Part shown: one piece after another, positions 8,515 to 17,605 of the stretch | Layout: each line of letters begins with the position of its first letter | Numbering within the stretch: position 1 is the stretch's first letter | Assembly (NCBI GenBank): GCA_045613945.1 | Contig: JAZLBZ010000029.1 | Location: 8,241 to 72,240 of the forward strand | Direction: 5' to 3' | DNA length: 64,000 nt | Source: HGM04593 sp045613945 | GTDB taxonomy: Bacteria; Bacteroidota; Bacteroidia; Bacteroidales; Bacteroidaceae | The notes under the pieces: generated by a model | The model's database searches: none | What the model was told of the DNA's origin: nothing | The model's input: the letters and a program-made list of their open reading frames with translations, nothing else | Translations under genes and position numbers: made by a program

Positions 8515-9150
8515 ATGAGCCTCACAACCCCACTCGACCAGTACATTGCCGACCACAGCAGCCCCGAAGGCGACTACCTCTACAGGCTGTTCCGTGCTAC
8601 TCACGTTGAGATACTGGCACCGCAAATGGCATCGGGTCACATACAGGGACGTCTGCTCAAGTTCCTTGTAAAAATGATTCGCCCACGCAGGATTCTGGAG
8701 ATTGGCACGTTCACCGGATATTCGGGACTATGCATGGCCGAGGGACTTGACGAGGGCGGCAAACTCTACACATTTGAGGTAGAGGACGAACTTGAGGATT
8801 TCACACGCAGTTGGATAGACGGTTCGCCCTATGCCGACAAGATTGAGTTCATCATTGGCAATGCGCTTGAGATTGTGCCCACATTGGGCGAGAAATTCGA
8901 CCTGGTATTCATGGACGGCAACAAGCGCGAGTACATAAAGTACTATGAGATGGCAATGGAGTACCTCAATGATGGCGGTTGGATACTTGCCGACAACACC
9001 CTGTGGGACGGGCACGTGATTGACCCGGCAAGGCAGGACGCGCAGACAAACGGCGTGAGGGCTTTCAATGACCTGATACGCAATGACGAGAGGGTCGAGG
9101 TGGTGATTCTGCCACTGCGCGACGGACTTACGATAATAAGAAAAAAGTAA
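8515..9150 (+). CDS. SAM-dependent O-methyltransferase (class I, COMT-like)
   Basis: This 211-residue protein belongs to the methyltransferase_3 family (caffeoyl-CoA O-methyltransferase-like). It has SAM motif I LEIGTFTGYSG (61-71), the acidic loop MDGNKREY (133-140) and the metal-binding ADNTLW (159-164). Such enzymes methylate hydroxyls with help of a divalent cation; the bacterial members, including YrrM-type enzymes, may act on tRNA hydroxyuridine or on small catechol-like molecules. The substrate cannot be read from the sequence. It is the first gene of a plus-strand unit with rbfA 7 bases after its stop, which makes a translation-related role (tRNA modification) plausible. Confidence 0.88.
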   Translation: MSLTTPLDQYIADHSSPEGDYLYRLFRATHVEILAPQMASGHIQGRLLKFLVKMIRPRRILEIGTFTGYSGLCMAEGLDEGGKLYTFEVEDELEDFTRSWIDGSPYADKIEFIIGNALEIVPTLGEKFDLVFMDGNKREYIKYYEMAMEYLNDGGWILADNTLWDGHVIDPARQDAQTNGVRAFNDLIRNDERVEVVILPLRDGLTIIRKK

Positions 9151-9157
9151 AAAACAT

Positions 9158-9493
9158 ATGGACAGTACAAGACAAAACAAGATTTCAAGACTCATTCAGA
9201 AGGAGTTGAGCGAGATACTGCTTAGATTGCAAAAGGAGACACGCGGCGTTATGGTTTCAGTGAGCGCAGTGCGCGTCAGCCCAGATTTGGGCATCGCAAA
9301 GGCATACCTTAGCGTGTTCCCATCAGAGAAGGGCAACGAGGTTGTTGAGCACCTGAACACCAACATCAAGGCAATACGTTTTGAACTTGGCAACAAGGTT
9401 CGCCACCAGTTGCGCATCATCCCCGAGATAAGATTCTACATTGACGACTCGCTCGACTACATTGAGAATATCGACAAGTTGCTGAAGGAGTAA
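9158..9493 (+). CDS. rbfA: 30S ribosome-binding factor RbfA
   Basis: This is a 111-residue KH-like protein that binds late 30S precursors and helps mature the 5' end of 16S rRNA. It has the family's opening helix (RQNKISRLIQKELSEIL), the VSVSAVRVSPDLGIAKAYLSV strand-turn-strand core and the terminal RIIPEIRFYIDDSLDY segment. Length and motif order match RbfA throughout. It lies between the methyltransferase and the LolC/E-like permease, with 7-base gaps, so the three are probably cotranscribed. Confidence 0.95.
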   Translation: MDSTRQNKISRLIQKELSEILLRLQKETRGVMVSVSAVRVSPDLGIAKAYLSVFPSEKGNEVVEHLNTNIKAIRFELGNKVRHQLRIIPEIRFYIDDSLDYIENIDKLLKE

Positions 9494-9500
9494 TTGCACA

Positions 9501-10724
9501 ATGAACCTGTCGCTATATATAGCAAAGCGGTACCTGTTTTCAAAGAAAAGCCACCAGGTGATAAACATCATTTCGGGAGTGGCCATTGCAGGTATTGCCC
9601 TTGCTACGGCAGCAATGGTGTGCACGCTATCGGTGTTCAACGGTTTTCAGAGCGTTGTCGCCAAGCAGTTCTCGGCATTTGATGCCGACATAAAGATTGT
9701 GGCTGCAAGCGGAAAGGTCTTCACCACCGATGCGCCGGAGATAGGCAAGGTTGCAGATATGCAGGATATCGCAGCCTTGTCGTTCTGTGTTGAGGGAAAA
9801 GCGATGGCGGGATACGGCGGGCAGCAGGCAATGGTAACCATAAAGGGTGTTGATGACTCCTTTGCACCGCTCACCGGCATTGGCAAGACACTGTACGGCC
9901 AGGGAGAATTTGTCCTCAATGACGGCATGAACGACTACGCTGTGCTTGGAGGGGGATTGGTACACAAGTTGAATTGCGGTGTCCTGTTCACAAGGCCGCT
10001 TGAGATTTATGCGCCCAACAGACTGGGCAACATTAACCTGACGATTCCTGCAAGGAATTTCAAGAAGGCAGAACTGCACTCCACAGGGCTGGTATTCATC
10101 CTTAACCAACCCAAATATGACGACGAATACATAATAGCGTCCGATGATTTTGCACGCAAGTTGTTCCAAAGAGAGGCAAACGAAGCCACTTCAATGGAAC
10201 TGAAAATCAAAGGCGATGCAGACGCCGCAAAGGTGAAGAAGGATATTGAGAATATTCTTGGCAGCAACTACACTGTGCAGGACCGTTATGAGCAGCAAAT
10301 GGATGTATACAAGGTCATGCAGGTGGAAAAGATTATTTCCTACATATTCCTCACCTTTATACTGATGGTTGCCTGTTTCAACATCATTGGTTCACTGGCA
10401 ATGCTAATCATTGAAAAGCGCGAGAACATGAGGACACTATACAGCATGGGCGCCGAGAACAAGACTATTGCAAACATCTTTGTATTTGAGGGTGCAATAA
10501 TTTCCGCGCTGGGAGCTGCAATAGGCATTGTTGCAGGCGTTGCACTGAGCCTTGCCCAACAGCACTTCGGACTCATTTCATTAGGAGACGGTGTTATGTT
10601 TGTTGAGAGCTACCCTGTTGAAATTGTTGCAAGCGATGTGGCAATGACATTCTTTACAGTCATTGCAGTAGGTTTTGTGACGGTATGGCTGCCTGTAAAG
10701 GCACTTACAAGAAAGTATATCTGA
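9501..10724 (+). CDS. LolC/LolE-type ABC transporter permease
   Basis: This 407-residue inner-membrane protein has the MacB/FtsX permease layout: one N-terminal transmembrane helix (about 20-42), a large periplasmic domain (about 45-270) and three C-terminal helices near 278-300, 325-350 and 375-395. The opening MNLSLYIAKRYLFSKKSHQVI and the KRENMRTLYSMGA cytoplasmic coupling helix are typical of LolC/E, which extract lipoproteins for transfer to the outer membrane. No ATPase gene is adjacent; a LolD partner would have to be encoded elsewhere. It is the third gene of a plus-strand unit and converges on murI. Confidence 0.88.
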   Translation: MNLSLYIAKRYLFSKKSHQVINIISGVAIAGIALATAAMVCTLSVFNGFQSVVAKQFSAFDADIKIVAASGKVFTTDAPEIGKVADMQDIAALSFCVEGKAMAGYGGQQAMVTIKGVDDSFAPLTGIGKTLYGQGEFVLNDGMNDYAVLGGGLVHKLNCGVLFTRPLEIYAPNRLGNINLTIPARNFKKAELHSTGLVFILNQPKYDDEYIIASDDFARKLFQREANEATSMELKIKGDADAAKVKKDIENILGSNYTVQDRYEQQMDVYKVMQVEKIISYIFLTFILMVACFNIIGSLAMLIIEKRENMRTLYSMGAENKTIANIFVFEGAIISALGAAIGIVAGVALSLAQQHFGLISLGDGVMFVESYPVEIVASDVAMTFFTVIAVGFVTVWLPVKALTRKYI

Positions 10725-10729
10725 TTCTT

Positions 10730-11578
10730 TTAGACAAGCACAACATTCTTAACTTCAACGGGATAGTTGAGGAACAGTGATGCCTGGTCGCCGAACTTGC
10801 CGCCGGCCTCGGTGGTGCAGAACTGCGTTGTGCCACCCTTCGTGCAGAGCGCATCCATCTCGGGGTGACGGCGCAGATAGTCCTTGAGCGAGGCTGCCAC
10901 CGCTGCACCCTGTGTTATGAGAGTAATGCCCTCCGGGGTATATTTCCTGATTTTCTCAATGAGAATGGGATAGTGTGTGCAGCCCAGGATGATTGTATCA
11001 ATATCCGGGTCGCGCGAAAGCAGGTTGTCTATGTGGCGCTTTACAAAATAGTCGGCGCCGTCACCGGCATATTCATTGGTTTCTACAAGCGGAACCCACA
11101 TTGGGCAAGCCTCGCCGGTCACCTCTATCTCAGGGAAGAGTTTACGAATTTCAAGCGGATAGGAGAGCGACTTGATTGTACCCTCTGTTGCCAGCACGCC
11201 AATGTGGCGGCTCTTGGTAATATCTCCTACGCACTCCACTGTGGGGCGTATTATACCAAGCACACGACGGTTAGGGTCGCACAGCGGAATATCGACCTGC
11301 TGTATTGTACGCAAGGCCTTTGCCGAAGCCGTATTGCAGGCAAGAATTACCAGCTGACAGCCTTGACGGAAGAGATAATCAACAGACTGACGGGTAAATT
11401 CATACACAACATCGAACGAGCGCGTGCCATAAGGAGTGCGAGCATTGTCGCCCAAGTAGATGTAGTCATACTCGGGCAGCAGTTTCTTGATTTCGTCATA
11501 AATAGTCAAGCCGCCATACCCTGAATCGAACACGCCAATAGGACCTGCCTCCTTAGAAAGTTGTACAAATTTATCCAT
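10730..11578 (-). CDS. murI: Glutamate racemase
   Basis: MurI makes D-glutamate for peptidoglycan. The 282-residue protein has the substrate motif GVFDSGYGGL near residue 18 and both catalytic cysteines, in ACNTAS (Cys81) and GCTHYP (Cys200). The ATG at 11578 is preferred over the in-frame GTG at 11587 because it gives the usual short lead before the first strand. It lies 27 bases after the stop of the first OmpH-like gene and ends the envelope operon that runs back to about 19 kb. Placing MurI beside BamA and OmpH genes is common in Bacteroidales. Confidence 0.95.
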   Translation of the reverse strand: MDKFVQLSKEAGPIGVFDSGYGGLTIYDEIKKLLPEYDYIYLGDNARTPYGTRSFDVVYEFTRQSVDYLFRQGCQLVILACNTASAKALRTIQQVDIPLCDPNRRVLGIIRPTVECVGDITKSRHIGVLATEGTIKSLSYPLEIRKLFPEIEVTGEACPMWVPLVETNEYAGDGADYFVKRHIDNLLSRDPDIDTIILGCTHYPILIEKIRKYTPEGITLITQGAAVAASLKDYLRRHPEMDALCTKGGTTQFCTTEAGGKFGDQASLFLNYPVEVKNVVLV

Positions 11579-11605
11579 ATTTTTCACACTCTATTGTGTC
11601 GGTTA

Positions 11606-12268
11606 TTACTGTTGAGCAGTTTCATCTGTTGCCACCTTCACCTCATCCGTCGCAGCCTCTTCATTGACAACGGCCTCTTTCAGCCCGGTTGCAGGAAGCG
11701 CTGCCGGTTTAGAGAGCCCGAACTGATTGAGATAATCGTCATAGCCATCGAGTTCCGTCGCCGGTTTATCGGGGTAAAGCGCTGCATCGAGCAACATACG
11801 GGTTATATTGAAAGCCTTGTTAGGATTCATATACACATATGCCGCGACATCGGTATCCACCACGTAGTCAAGGTCGCAAGCTGCCGACACCTTCCCAACT
11901 GCAATGGCCACCGCCTCGCGCGAGGGAGCCAAGAGCGAGTCCTTTGCCTGCACAAGCCATACCTTGAGTTCCTTGCGAAAATTGACACTGTTATCCACCA
12001 GGCGCTGCAGTTCGTTCTGTCTTTTGCGCAGGATGGGCTCGGGGAAATCGCGATAGCCATCAAGGAAAGCAACATACTGGCGGGTGAGTTCCCTCTCGTT
12101 ATGCTCTATCTCCTTCTCGCATCGCTGACAAAGACGCTCATAGTCGACCATAGCCTGCTTATACGAGGGCAATGCCTGCAGCACGCCATTATTGCTATAA
12201 TACCCAAACTGCGCTTTGGAAAGCATTGCAGAAGATAATACCAACAAGAACAAGAAGAGTTTACGCAT
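11606..12268 (-). CDS. OmpH/Skp-like periplasmic chaperone, divergent third paralogue
   Basis: The ATG at 12268 begins a clean signal peptide (MRKLFLFLLVLSSAMLSKA), giving 220 residues; codons further upstream in frame fall in the hairpin region and are unlikely. The mature start QFGYYSNNGVLQALPSYKQAM parallels the two OmpH proteins upstream, and a charged coiled coil follows (about 45-120). The C-terminal tail (about 185-220) is Ala/Glu/Thr-rich and likely disordered. Skp-type trimers hold outer-membrane proteins in the periplasm before BamA inserts them. Its divergence from its neighbours and the hairpin at 12306-12345 between them suggest lower expression or a specialised client range. Confidence 0.8.
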   Translation of the reverse strand: MRKLFLFLLVLSSAMLSKAQFGYYSNNGVLQALPSYKQAMVDYERLCQRCEKEIEHNERELTRQYVAFLDGYRDFPEPILRKRQNELQRLVDNSVNFRKELKVWLVQAKDSLLAPSREAVAIAVGKVSAACDLDYVVDTDVAAYVYMNPNKAFNITRMLLDAALYPDKPATELDGYDDYLNQFGLSKPAALPATGLKEAVVNEEAATDEVKVATDETAQQ

Positions 12269-12305
12269 TTCTAATAGAATTTTATCCGATGTTATATTAC
12301 AATTA

Positions 12306-12345
12306 ACAGGGAACAACCCCCTTGTACACAAGGGAGTTGTCCTGT
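12306..12345 (-). terminator. Hairpin between two OmpH genes
   Basis: Arms ACAGG-GAACAACCCCCTTGT and ACAAGGGAGTTGTC-CTGT form a long stem with a very small loop (about 12306-12345). Only a weak T run follows on the minus strand. It may be an attenuator or mRNA-processing barrier that lowers expression of the third OmpH-like gene and murI. Confidence 0.5.
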
Positions 12346-12361
12346 ATAACAAGAGACGATA

Positions 12362-12892
12362 TTACTTAGCCACAGCAGGAACTGCGTTTGCTGCAATACC
12401 AAGTTTCGCCTTTACCTTTGGAGTAACGTCCTCACAAATAGCCTGGTTAATGAAAGGAACACCGCCGGCAACATCAAAGATGCAGACATAGGCACCATCC
12501 TTACCCACAGCCTCAAGAGCATTCTTCAACAGAGTCTGAATCTCAATCATCTTATCCTGCTCGGCCTTCTGAAGATTCTGCTGAACCTCCTGGCCATACT
12601 CCTGCAGGCGCTGCTGCAACTGCATAAGTTCCTCATAACGACGCTTGAGGATATTCTCGGGAACAGAATCCTGCTGCATCTTCTCGAACTCTGTACCTTT
12701 CTTCTCAAGTTCAGTACGGATATTATTGAACTCGTCTGTGTACATCTTCTCAAGAGCCTGGACATCCTTCAGAGCCTTTGCATACTCAGGCATAACCTGA
12801 ATAATCTCTGCAGAGTTTACATAACCGAATTTCTGTGCCAAAAGGCTCATTGGAGCCAGCATCAAAATCAAAATCAAAAACTTTTTCATCAT
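12362..12892 (-). CDS. OmpH/Skp family periplasmic chaperone
   Basis: This 176-residue protein has a signal peptide (MMKKFLILILMLAPMSLLA), the canonical OmpH opening QKFGYVNSAEIIQVMPEYAKA and a long coiled-coil hairpin (about 38-125) forming the Skp tentacles. A C-terminal beta segment (YVCIFDVAGGVPFIN) closes the trimerisation body. It should chaperone unfolded outer-membrane proteins for the BamA encoded just upstream. Two adjacent ATGs exist at the start; either gives a workable signal peptide. Of the three OmpH genes here, this one is closest to the family consensus. Confidence 0.92.
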   Translation of the reverse strand: MMKKFLILILMLAPMSLLAQKFGYVNSAEIIQVMPEYAKALKDVQALEKMYTDEFNNIRTELEKKGTEFEKMQQDSVPENILKRRYEELMQLQQRLQEYGQEVQQNLQKAEQDKMIEIQTLLKNALEAVGKDGAYVCIFDVAGGVPFINQAICEDVTPKVKAKLGIAANAVPAVAK

Positions 12893-12971
12893 CTTTATAA
12901 TTTAATTAAACATATTCACTCTAACTAATAAGACTGCAAAAACAGCCGTTTGTAACATCGGCAAATGTTAA

Positions 12972-13487
12972 TTATTCTGAATATCCGAGTTTTACAAGCA
13001 CGTCATTGCTTATGTCAATGGATGGTGCCGAATATATGAGGTTTGTTGCCGATGACTTGTCGAACACCATTGTATACTTCTTTAGTTCGCAGATGTCCTT
13101 TATTGCATTGTAGACCTCTTCCTGTATTGGAGCAATAAGGCTCTCATGCTTCTTGTACAACTCACCGTTCGCGCCAAAATAGTATCGTTTGAGTTCACTT
13201 GCCTCCTTCTCTTTGGCAAGAATCTCCTCCTCGCGCTCAATGCGCTGAGCATCGGAGAGGAAAGCCGACTCGCTTTGGTACTTTTTGTAGAGTTTCTCGG
13301 CCTCCTGCACAAGTTCCTCAATTTCGCCCTGCCAACGCTTGGACTGCTGGTTCAACTGCTCATTGGCACGTTCATAGGCAGGGATATTCTTGAGAATGTA
13401 CTCCATGTCCACTGTTACATATTTTTGTGCCTGCACTCCGGTCAGGGCAAGCATACACACTATCGTTGCTAAAAAAAATCTCTTCAT
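12972..13487 (-). CDS. OmpH/Skp family periplasmic chaperone
   Basis: This 171-residue Skp-like protein sits directly downstream of bamA (19-base gap). The signal peptide is MKRFFLATIVCMLALTGVQA. Then come QKYVTVDMEYILKNIPAYERA, a coiled coil rich in Glu and Lys (about 40-115) and a C-terminal beta segment (MVFDKSSATNLIYSAPSIDIS). It is one of three consecutive OmpH paralogues, an arrangement typical of Bacteroidales, where the copies may form mixed trimers or serve different clients. The ATG at 13487 is the only start that gives the signal peptide. Confidence 0.92.
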   Translation of the reverse strand: MKRFFLATIVCMLALTGVQAQKYVTVDMEYILKNIPAYERANEQLNQQSKRWQGEIEELVQEAEKLYKKYQSESAFLSDAQRIEREEEILAKEKEASELKRYYFGANGELYKKHESLIAPIQEEVYNAIKDICELKKYTMVFDKSSATNLIYSAPSIDISNDVLVKLGYSE

Positions 13488-13506
13488 AGTCTTAGTCGTT
13501 TTATGA

Positions 13507-16161
13507 TTAGAACTCCTGGCCTAAGATAAAGTGGAAGTGGCTGCCACCATACTGAGATGAACCGAAGACCTTGTCAAAGCCGTAGGCCCAGTCAATACCG
13601 ATAAGGCCAATCATCTGCAGGAATACACGCACACCAACACCGGCGCTTCGCTTGAGGTCAAACAAGTTGAATTTGGAAACATCAGTCCATGCGTTACCAC
13701 CCTCAATGAATGCCAGACCATAGATACTTGTAGAGTTCTGCAGCATGAATGGGAAACGCAACTCGAGTCCAAGACGCGTGTAGGCATATCCCTCGTAGCC
13801 ATAGGGGGTGAGACTACCATTCTCATATCCACGCAAGGCCACCATGTCTGTTGCATAGTTATATGAATATCCACTCATACCGTCACCGCCCACATAGAAT
13901 GTCTCGAACGGAGACTTCTTATTCCTGTCATAACTGCCAAGAATACCAAAATCGGCACGTGTCATCAGCACAAGATTATACTTGCCAGGTGTGAGCGAGG
14001 TAAATGTCTTGCTACGGAACTTGATCTTGTAGTACTCAATCCACTTGTGCTTATCCCTGAGTTCGGCCTTGTACTGTGGTGAGTTGACATTTGTCGCAAG
14101 GTTTGCATAGTCCTTTCCGTCCCAGGCCGAATATGGAGGTGTTGCCGACGCAACCAACGAGAACTCCGAGCCCTGACGTGGGAAATAAGGGTGGTCAAGA
14201 GTGCTGCGGCCAAGTGTCAACTGCAGGTTCAGGTTGTTACATATACCATCCGTAATAAGGAAGTACTGCCAGTTCTTCAGGTCGTATACCTGATAGTTCA
14301 GTTCGGCCGAGAAGGTGAAGTTATCATCGGGCCAATTCAGGCGGCGTCCCCATCCCAGAGAAGCACCATACATCTTTATATATTTGTCAGGGTCATAGTA
14401 CGACGACATATTATTGTAGCCATAGCCGCCATAATTGCCATAACCGTAGAGATAGTTATAGTAATTGTTGTAGTAGGCCGAGTTGTAATAACTGTCGGCA
14501 ACGTCTGTCTGCATAGAGAAGAATGCCGAGAACGAGAACGAGTTCGGACGCTTGCGACCCAGCCAGGGATCAAAGAAGTTTATGCTGTACGACTGATAGT
14601 AACGGCCATTGGTCTGTGCACTGATAGCCAATGTCTGTCCGTCACCCTGTGGAATTACGCCACGACGTACACCATCCCTGCGGAAAAGGTTACGCATTGA
14701 GAAGTTGGTGAACTTCAATGACAGTTTACCAATAACTCCGGTCTGTCCCCAGCCGGCAGAGAGTTCAATCTGGTCACTGCTCTTGGGCTCTAGTTTCCAA
14801 TGCATATCAACAGTTCCGTTCTCGGGATTAGGCACAGCACCCGGATCAATCTTTTCGGGGTCAAAGTGTCCCATATTGGCAATATTACGCCATGAGCGCT
14901 CAAGTGCATTCATTGAGAACAGACTTCCTGGCAATGTATAGAGTTCGCGGCGTACTACCTCCTCATACACGCGGTCATTGCCACTGATTGTCACACGGTC
15001 AATTGTTGCCTGCACACCCTCTACAACACGAATCTCAAGGTCAACCGAGTCATTCTCAATCCTTGCCTCTACAGGCAGGGCGTTGAAGAACACATAGCCA
15101 TCGTTGTAATATATATTCTTGACAGCGTCCTCATCTGTTAAAAGACGGTTCTCGAGTTCGTTCTGGTCATATACATCACCGGCCTTCATGCGCAGTGCAA
15201 AATCGAGATAGGCTGTTGAGTATACACTGTTTCCAACCCATTTGATACTGCGTATGTGATACTTGTTGCCCTCTTCAATGGTCAGATATATATCCACGCT
15301 CTTGTCGTCAAAAGGAACCACGCTGTCCTTTACAATGCGGGCATCGCGATAACCGTTCTCGTAATACCTGTCAAGAATCTTCTCCTTGTCCTCGGCATAA
15401 CGCTCCTCAATAAACTTCTGAGGCCTGAAAAGAGTGTATAGCATATTGTCCCAACGAATCTTCTCGCGGGTCTTTTTCATCGCATACCTCACCTTTTTGT
15501 CGGAGAGGGCATTCGCACCTTCAATATATATACGGTGCACCTTGACCTTGTCGTTCTTTGAGATTTGAATATCTACAATCACGCGGTTATCCTCGGTGAC
15601 ATCGGGTCGCTGCACAAAGCGCACCTCGGCATTCTTGTATCCCTTGTCATCATAGTAGTTCTTTATCACCTTCTCGGCACGCGAAATAATATCGGGGGTT
15701 ATGTGCCCACCGGGGAAAATGCCCACTTTGGTCTCCAGTTCCTCGCGCTCACTTTTCTTTATTCCCTGGATATTGAGTTGCGAAACGCGTGGACGCTGCC
15801 TGAGCGCAATCCCCAGATAGATGTAGTTACCTTTGATACTGTCGGCTGTTATGCTCACATCCTCAAAGAGACCATGCTTCCAGAAACGCTTGATTGCATT
15901 GGTTACCTCTTCACCGGGCACAGATATGACATCGCCGATAGAGAGACCGGAGATACCAATCACCACCGAGGGTTCAAGATTTTCTGCACCTGTGAGGTTT
16001 ATACCTCCGATGGTGTATTTGTGCGCAGCACCTGAGTATAGTATCGTTGGCTTGACAACAACATCCTGCGCCGACAACGCCGACGTAAAGAGTAGCAGCA
16101 CAGCCAAAAGAGCCACTTTCAAAAACGGAAAAAATCTCATTCTATACTGTCTTTTCATCAT
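13507..16161 (-). CDS. bamA: Outer membrane protein assembly factor BamA
   Basis: BamA inserts beta-barrel proteins into the outer membrane. The 884-residue protein has a signal peptide, a chain of about five POTRA domains (to about residue 470, with VHRIYIEGANAL and YHIRSIKWVGNSVY as typical POTRA strands) and a 16-strand barrel. The barrel carries an unusually Tyr/Asn/Gly-rich surface loop near residues 570-590 and ends FILGQEF with a terminal Phe. The start at 16161 overlaps uppS by 20 bases; the ATG at 16140 gives an equally good signal peptide (MRFFPFLKVALLAVL...) and no overlap, so the true start is uncertain. It is followed by three Skp-like genes. Confidence 0.95.
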   Translation of the reverse strand: MMKRQYRMRFFPFLKVALLAVLLLFTSALSAQDVVVKPTILYSGAAHKYTIGGINLTGAENLEPSVVIGISGLSIGDVISVPGEEVTNAIKRFWKHGLFEDVSITADSIKGNYIYLGIALRQRPRVSQLNIQGIKKSEREELETKVGIFPGGHITPDIISRAEKVIKNYYDDKGYKNAEVRFVQRPDVTEDNRVIVDIQISKNDKVKVHRIYIEGANALSDKKVRYAMKKTREKIRWDNMLYTLFRPQKFIEERYAEDKEKILDRYYENGYRDARIVKDSVVPFDDKSVDIYLTIEEGNKYHIRSIKWVGNSVYSTAYLDFALRMKAGDVYDQNELENRLLTDEDAVKNIYYNDGYVFFNALPVEARIENDSVDLEIRVVEGVQATIDRVTISGNDRVYEEVVRRELYTLPGSLFSMNALERSWRNIANMGHFDPEKIDPGAVPNPENGTVDMHWKLEPKSSDQIELSAGWGQTGVIGKLSLKFTNFSMRNLFRRDGVRRGVIPQGDGQTLAISAQTNGRYYQSYSINFFDPWLGRKRPNSFSFSAFFSMQTDVADSYYNSAYYNNYYNYLYGYGNYGGYGYNNMSSYYDPDKYIKMYGASLGWGRRLNWPDDNFTFSAELNYQVYDLKNWQYFLITDGICNNLNLQLTLGRSTLDHPYFPRQGSEFSLVASATPPYSAWDGKDYANLATNVNSPQYKAELRDKHKWIEYYKIKFRSKTFTSLTPGKYNLVLMTRADFGILGSYDRNKKSPFETFYVGGDGMSGYSYNYATDMVALRGYENGSLTPYGYEGYAYTRLGLELRFPFMLQNSTSIYGLAFIEGGNAWTDVSKFNLFDLKRSAGVGVRVFLQMIGLIGIDWAYGFDKVFGSSQYGGSHFHFILGQEF

Positions 16162-16894
16162 TTGTCACTTGTTCACCGGTCAAGCCATAACGGCGCTGAC
16201 GGCTTTGATATTCGTATATCGCCTTGCAAAGTTCTTCCTTGTTAAAATCGGGCCATAGAACCTCGGTAAAATAGAACTCGGCATATGCAAGCTGCCAAAG
16301 CAGGAAATTGCTCAGTCTCTGCTCCTTGCCGGTACGTATGAGCAAGTCCGGGTCGGGCATAAAGGAGGTTGTCAAAGCCTTGTCAATAGCCTCATCGTTT
16401 ATATCATCGAGCGCCATACCGCCCTCCTGCACCTTTGCAGCAATGCTGCGCACAGCCTCTGTAATCTCCCATTTCGATGAGTAGCTCAATGCCAGGACAA
16501 GAGTCATTGCATCGTTCTTTGCAGTGCGCTCAACGCAGCCATTAAGACGGTCACGCACATTGTCGGGCAACTTGCTCATGTCGCCTATTATGCGGAATGC
16601 TACATTGTGCCTTACGAAAAGTTCCTCCTCAACCGACTCGAACAGCAATGCCATCAGTGCTGCAACCTCGGCAATAGGACGTTTCCAGTTCTCTGTTGAA
16701 AAAGTGTAGAGTGTCAGATACTTGACGCCCAGTTTCAACGCATCCTCAACCAACTGGCGTACCGCAACGGCGCCGGCCTGGTGCCCCTCCTGACGTTCCT
16801 TGCCACGCAACTGCGCCCAACGGCCATTGCCATCCATGATGATGGCTATGTGCTTGGGCACTCTCTCCATATCTATTTTCTCAATATAGTTCAT
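16142..16894 (-). CDS. uppS: Undecaprenyl (isoprenyl) diphosphate synthase
   Basis: This cis-prenyltransferase elongates farnesyl diphosphate to the C55 lipid carrier for peptidoglycan and polysaccharide. The 250-residue protein contains the catalytic motif IIMDGNGRWA (Asp21), LTLYTFSTENWKRP near residue 80 and the C-terminal signature DPDLLIRTGKEQRLSNFLLWQ. The ATG at 16894 lies 5 bases past the stop of the DUF6089 barrel gene. Its end touches or overlaps the bamA start, implying translational coupling in the envelope operon. Confidence 0.96.
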   Translation of the reverse strand: MNYIEKIDMERVPKHIAIIMDGNGRWAQLRGKERQEGHQAGAVAVRQLVEDALKLGVKYLTLYTFSTENWKRPIAEVAALMALLFESVEEELFVRHNVAFRIIGDMSKLPDNVRDRLNGCVERTAKNDAMTLVLALSYSSKWEITEAVRSIAAKVQEGGMALDDINDEAIDKALTTSFMPDPDLLIRTGKEQRLSNFLLWQLAYAEFYFTEVLWPDFNKEELCKAIYEYQSRQRRYGLTGEQVTNDEKTV

Positions 16895-16899
16895 TGCTA

Positions 16900-17601
16900 T
16901 TAATTGTTACATTTTCTATATTTTGGCGACAAATCGTATGTCACAAACAGTGACAGGAACGAATATCCATCCTTGTTTTTCATAAATCCGCTATCAATGC
17001 CATAGGGGTCGTTCAGTTGTCCACCTCCCCTACCGGTCACGTCCAGATTATCACTGAAGGTGAAACGATAGGACAACTCACAGCCCAGATTCAAGCGTGG
17101 CATGACTTTCCATTTTACTCCAACACCCAACGGAATATTTGGTGTAAACAGATGCTTGGCCGGCGCCGGAGCATAAGTGAGGCCTACACCCGCAAACACA
17201 TATGGAGCCAACCGGCTCGAGCGCTTGTAACCGGTGCCATCGCCGTATGCAAAGAAGTGGCACTCATACTGTGCGCCAAGTTCATACAACATACGTCCAA
17301 ACTCAACATCGCCACCGGGGAAGGCATTATCCCCACCGGTCGTCTTGCCCGATATGCGTGCAACCGCAGCATTGGCCTTGACCGCCATACGAGGGTTGAT
17401 ATTGTAGCGGAACAGCGCACCGCCCATCACATTGAAGTTGTCTACCGGCGACCAATAATTGGCATCGCCATAGTAGGTACATCCACCTAGCATTGCTCCA
17501 ACCTCGTAACGGTATTCAAGACCATCGGCACGCGCCACAGTGGCAAAGCACAATATCATTGCGCCCATCACCGCCCCACGTACCAATGCCAACAGTCTCA
17601 T
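16900..17601 (-). CDS. DUF6089-type outer-membrane beta-barrel protein
   Basis: This 233-residue exported protein has a signal peptide (cleavage after ARA near residue 25) and alternating beta strands with many aromatic residues, as in 8-strand barrels: GLEYRYEVGAMLGGCTYYGD, NPRMAVKANAAVARISG, LAPYVFAGVGLTYAP, LFVTYDL. The gene order DUF6089, uppS, bamA, ompH is conserved in Bacteroidales, which is the main basis for the family name. The function is unknown; porin or assembly roles are only guesses. The gene starts 4 bases after the stop of the upstream DUF6242 gene. Confidence 0.82.
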   Translation of the reverse strand: MRLLALVRGAVMGAMILCFATVARADGLEYRYEVGAMLGGCTYYGDANYWSPVDNFNVMGGALFRYNINPRMAVKANAAVARISGKTTGGDNAFPGGDVEFGRMLYELGAQYECHFFAYGDGTGYKRSSRLAPYVFAGVGLTYAPAPAKHLFTPNIPLGVGVKWKVMPRLNLGCELSYRFTFSDNLDVTGRGGGQLNDPYGIDSGFMKNKDGYSFLSLFVTYDLSPKYRKCNN

Positions 17602-17605
17602 ATTG

